Source of the DNA: SIG701 sp045611685
GTDB lineage: Bacteria > Bacillota > Clostridia > Oscillospirales > CAG-272
Direction: 5' to 3'
Length of the DNA: 64,000 nt
NCBI GenBank assembly: GCA_045611685.1
Contig: JAZKXO010000026.1
Location: 1-64,000, forward strand
Shown here: positions 61,842 through 64,000 of the stretch, in pieces
How positions within the stretch are numbered: position 1 is the stretch's first letter
Layout of the letters: every line of letters starts with the position of its first letter
The notes under the pieces: generated by a model
What the model saw: only the letters and a program-made list of their open reading frames with translations
Databases searched by the model: none
What the model was told of the DNA's origin: nothing
Made by a program: the position numbers and the translations under genes

Positions 61842-63082
61842 GAAATCTCCTCAAGAGAGCCCCGAGGCACGCCGTAGATAATGACGGCACCCGAGCCACC
61901 CGAACCGGAGTACGTATCCGTCTCGACAGCGCGGCCGCCGCCCGCACCGATTCCGCCCGCCACGCCGTCCGTGCCGGGGATAGTACCGCTTTTCTTCGTG
62001 CCGCTGATACCGCCTTCACCGAAGTAGGAATCGGCGCCTTTTTCCGTCGTGCCGACCTCTGCCGTAAAAATACCGACGACGGCAGGCGTTGCTTCTTGGC
62101 TTACACTTTCAAGGCCGCCCTCGCCGCCGGGGACAGAGAAGCCGTCAAAGGATGTACTGCCACCCCTCATTCCCGCAAAAGAGGAGTAGGTCGTTTTCTT
62201 CCGCTTTTCACCGCCTACACCGACCGTAACGGCTACAGGCTTCATCGGCAAGGGGAGATGCGCAAGCACTGCCATACCGCCCGCCGAGCCGCCCGTACCT
62301 CCCGCAGAAGCGGCACCCGATCCGCCCGCGCCGATGAGAACGACCGTATAAAGCCCGTCCGCCGTGGGATATGCCGCGGGATCGAACGTACCGCTTTCGG
62401 TAATGCGGCAAAGCTCTTTCATGCCGGGGAAAGCGTCAAGGAAAAAGCGGTACTGACCGTCGCCGCAGAGAAGCGTATCCGCGCCTGCATCGGTGCGGAA
62501 CACGTTTGCCGCTTTCACGAGCTGTGCCGCATCCGCGCCGTCAAAATAATCACAAAGCGCGGTCTCGTAGCGGGCGAGCATCTCCTCGACCTCCAGCCGA
62601 TTGAGGATGTAGTCCGCGCGCGGACGCAGATCGGTGAGATACGTCCCCTCGATAAACGTCTCGCCCGCCGGGATGAACACGGCGGCAAGCGGGATCTCTC
62701 TCACCGTATCGGTATAGGTGCAAATGGGTGCCGTCGGCATTTCGGCCGCCGTACCCGTGAGAATGGCGCAGCGCATCTCACGCGCCGTAAGATCCAGTCT
62801 CAAAACGACGCGGTCGATTCTGGGGAGCGCGGCATCCGCCTCGGCAAGGGAAAGCGAAAGCGCCGCCGTGTTTCGGTACGTGTATCCGTCGATCACCGCC
62901 GTGCCCGCGGCTACGTCGACCGCCATACCGCCGAGAGACGACGGCGTAACGGTAAGAGAATCGGCGCTCGTTACACCGTTTGAAACGTACGCCGCCCGCT
63001 CGGCGGCAAAATCCTCCGCTGTGTACACGCGATCCGGCACGCCGTCGATCGCCACAGCATTGAACGGAAATGATTTCTCCAT
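61838..63082 (-). CDS. Phage tail/baseplate or receptor-binding protein
   Basis: 414 residues. The N-terminal part (FPFNAVAIDGVPDRVYTAED, then SLGGMAVDVAAGTAVIDGYTY) is the pattern seen in Clostridia siphophage proteins at the tail tip. The C-terminal half is very Gly-rich (GAGGSGAASAGGTGGSAGG, GGIGAGGGRAVETDTYSGSG), like glycine-rich carbohydrate- or host-binding domains. Exact role cannot be set. AAGGAGAT before ATG 63082. Confidence 0.75.
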   Translation of the reverse strand: MEKSFPFNAVAIDGVPDRVYTAEDFAAERAAYVSNGVTSADSLTVTPSSLGGMAVDVAAGTAVIDGYTYRNTAALSLSLAEADAALPRIDRVVLRLDLTAREMRCAILTGTAAEMPTAPICTYTDTVREIPLAAVFIPAGETFIEGTYLTDLRPRADYILNRLEVEEMLARYETALCDYFDGADAAQLVKAANVFRTDAGADTLLCGDGQYRFFLDAFPGMKELCRITESGTFDPAAYPTADGLYTVVLIGAGGSGAASAGGTGGSAGGMAVLAHLPLPMKPVAVTVGVGGEKRKKTTYSSFAGMRGGSTSFDGFSVPGGEGGLESVSQEATPAVVGIFTAEVGTTEKGADSYFGEGGISGTKKSGTIPGTDGVAGGIGAGGGRAVETDTYSGSGGSGAVIIYGVPRGSLEEIS

Positions 63083-63118
63083 ATATAAATCTCCTTAAAA
63101 ATGATAATGTGCCCGCCG

Positions 63119-64000
63119 TCAGCGGGTGAGTCGAACGGATACCGTATGACGGATGCCCGTCTCGTCCGCACAAACGGTCTTTTCCTCGCAAAAAGCCGTC
63201 CCGACGATGCCGAAAAGATCGTCCTCAATGAGACATTCTTCCCCCACGTGCAAGGATGCCGCCGCGGCCGCTGACACGTCGATGCTGACCGAACGGATGC
63301 CGCGGTGCTCGGCGAGCACGCGTTTGCCCTCCGCTCTGAGGGTCAAAAGATACTCTTCGTCCGACGGGAAAAGCGAGGGTGCGATCTTATACGCATTATG
63401 ATATATCTCCGAAAGCGGAGCTGCCGCGTCGTCGATGCCGTCGTCGAACAGCCCCACCGCCGAAACGGTAACGGTGCGCCCGTCGTAACCCTTCACGATT
63501 ACCGAGTTTTTGTAATTTTCGCCCTCCGTTACGCGCACGCCGCCCGTAAGATCACCGCCGCCGCGCGACAGACGGAGCTTTGCCGCCGTGCGGCTTTGCG
63601 CGGCGAACAGAAAACCGCCGTCCGTCACGGCAAGGCGCATACCGAGCCCCGATGCACGACAGACGGATTTCATCGCGGAAAGAAGCGATCCGCCGCCGAT
63701 CACCATATCCACCGCCTCGGGAAAGCCGTACTCGACCGTCGAGAGCGGCGCGGGGAGAACGGATGCCCCCCACTCGCTCGAAAGACCGAGGAGAACCGTC
63801 TCCGCATCGCCCGAAACGCGGCGGTACTCCGGCATCTGCCGCCCTTCAAAATAGGAAAGGATCCCGCGCCCCTTGACCGTGGCAATGCCCTCTGCGGCAT
63901 CCTCCCTTATTTCACCGACGGTAAAGGCTCCGATCCCGGGGATCACAAGAACGTCCCCCGCCATAAAGCGGCGGGCATCGGAGAGGGGCACGGCAAGCGT
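63119..64000 (-). CDS. Phage tail protein, partial (Gp37-like siphovirus type)
   Basis: At least 294 residues; the frame is open to the window edge, so the N-terminus is missing. The segments GDVLVIPGIGAFTVGEI, RGILSYFEGR, and YKNSVIVKGYDGRTVTVSAVG match siphovirus ReqiPepy6 Gp37-like tail proteins found upstream of receptor-binding proteins. A GTG at 63991 is possible but not supported by a ribosome site. Confidence 0.7.
   Translation of the reverse strand, partial: TLAVPLSDARRFMAGDVLVIPGIGAFTVGEIREDAAEGIATVKGRGILSYFEGRQMPEYRRVSGDAETVLLGLSSEWGASVLPAPLSTVEYGFPEAVDMVIGGGSLLSAMKSVCRASGLGMRLAVTDGGFLFAAQSRTAAKLRLSRGGGDLTGGVRVTEGENYKNSVIVKGYDGRTVTVSAVGLFDDGIDDAAAPLSEIYHNAYKIAPSLFPSDEEYLLTLRAEGKRVLAEHRGIRSVSIDVSAAAAASLHVGEECLIEDDLFGIVGTAFCEEKTVCADETGIRHTVSVRLTR

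Overview
The window looks like a chromosomal segment of an anaerobic Clostridia-class member of the Bacillota. Evidence: a low-oxygen ferredoxin metabolism (pyruvate:ferredoxin oxidoreductase, indolepyruvate:ferredoxin oxidoreductase), a T-box leader, RNase Y/YmdB, the rimP-nusA-ylxR-ylxQ-infB operon, strong AGGAGG-type ribosome binding sites and near-consensus TTGACA-N17-TATAAT promoters. Most genes are GC-rich; a few accessory islands are AT-rich. Species cannot be named from the sequence alone.

Layout. 0-0.5 kb: two copies of a structured ~120 bp repeat. 0.5-5.7 kb: SGNH hydrolase, an XRE regulator, then a cysteine T-box leader controlling cysE - zinc-ribbon CPBP protease - cysS. 5.7-7.5 kb: an accessory interval holding an AT-rich XRE/TPR regulator, a large palindromic repeat and three copies of a tRNA-Ser 3' end, one of which is the intact tRNA-Ser(GGA). 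7.6-14.7 kb: a flavoprotein, a riboswitch-controlled Na+ decarboxylase beta subunit with a 44-residue partner, and a minus-strand operon for nudix, HAD, TIM-barrel, Dxs and YnzC proteins. 14.7-29.9 kb: the nusA-infB operon, an MBOAT/DHHW O-acetylation pair, a type IIA topoisomerase B subunit, uvrB and uvrA.

29.9-31.0 kb holds the most unusual object. Three tandem ~253 bp units each contain a near-perfect sigma-A promoter, a long hairpin RNA whose arms differ between copies by compensating changes, a conserved apical segment, and a terminator that overlaps an alternative hairpin. The last unit leads into an unknown 60-residue gene. 31-42.7 kb: pyruvate:ferredoxin oxidoreductase, biotin ligase, an amidohydrolase, and an arylacetate cluster (two CoA ligases, iorAB, a double-ACT protein). 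42.7-43.8 kb: a compact module of two paralogous SLOG-fold proteins around a tiny XRE protein. 43.8-60.2 kb: transporters, HAD, a probable 6S RNA, DUF1292, lipoproteins, mnmE, cysteine desulfurase, RNase Y, YmdB, PHP phosphoesterase, 6-phosphogluconate dehydrogenase and a PfkB kinase. 60.3-64 kb: a lipoprotein/XRE pair with operators built into the promoter, then the lysis and tail end of a prophage that runs off the window.

Themes. Cysteine supply and charging are coupled by one leader. Amino acid fermentation to aryl acids and acetyl-CoA uses ferredoxin. Several small accessory modules sit between near-identical CTGTGC...GCACAG terminator hairpins, and a ~115 bp intergenic repeat occurs four times in both orientations. 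No CRISPR array, transposase, integrase or rRNA was found.
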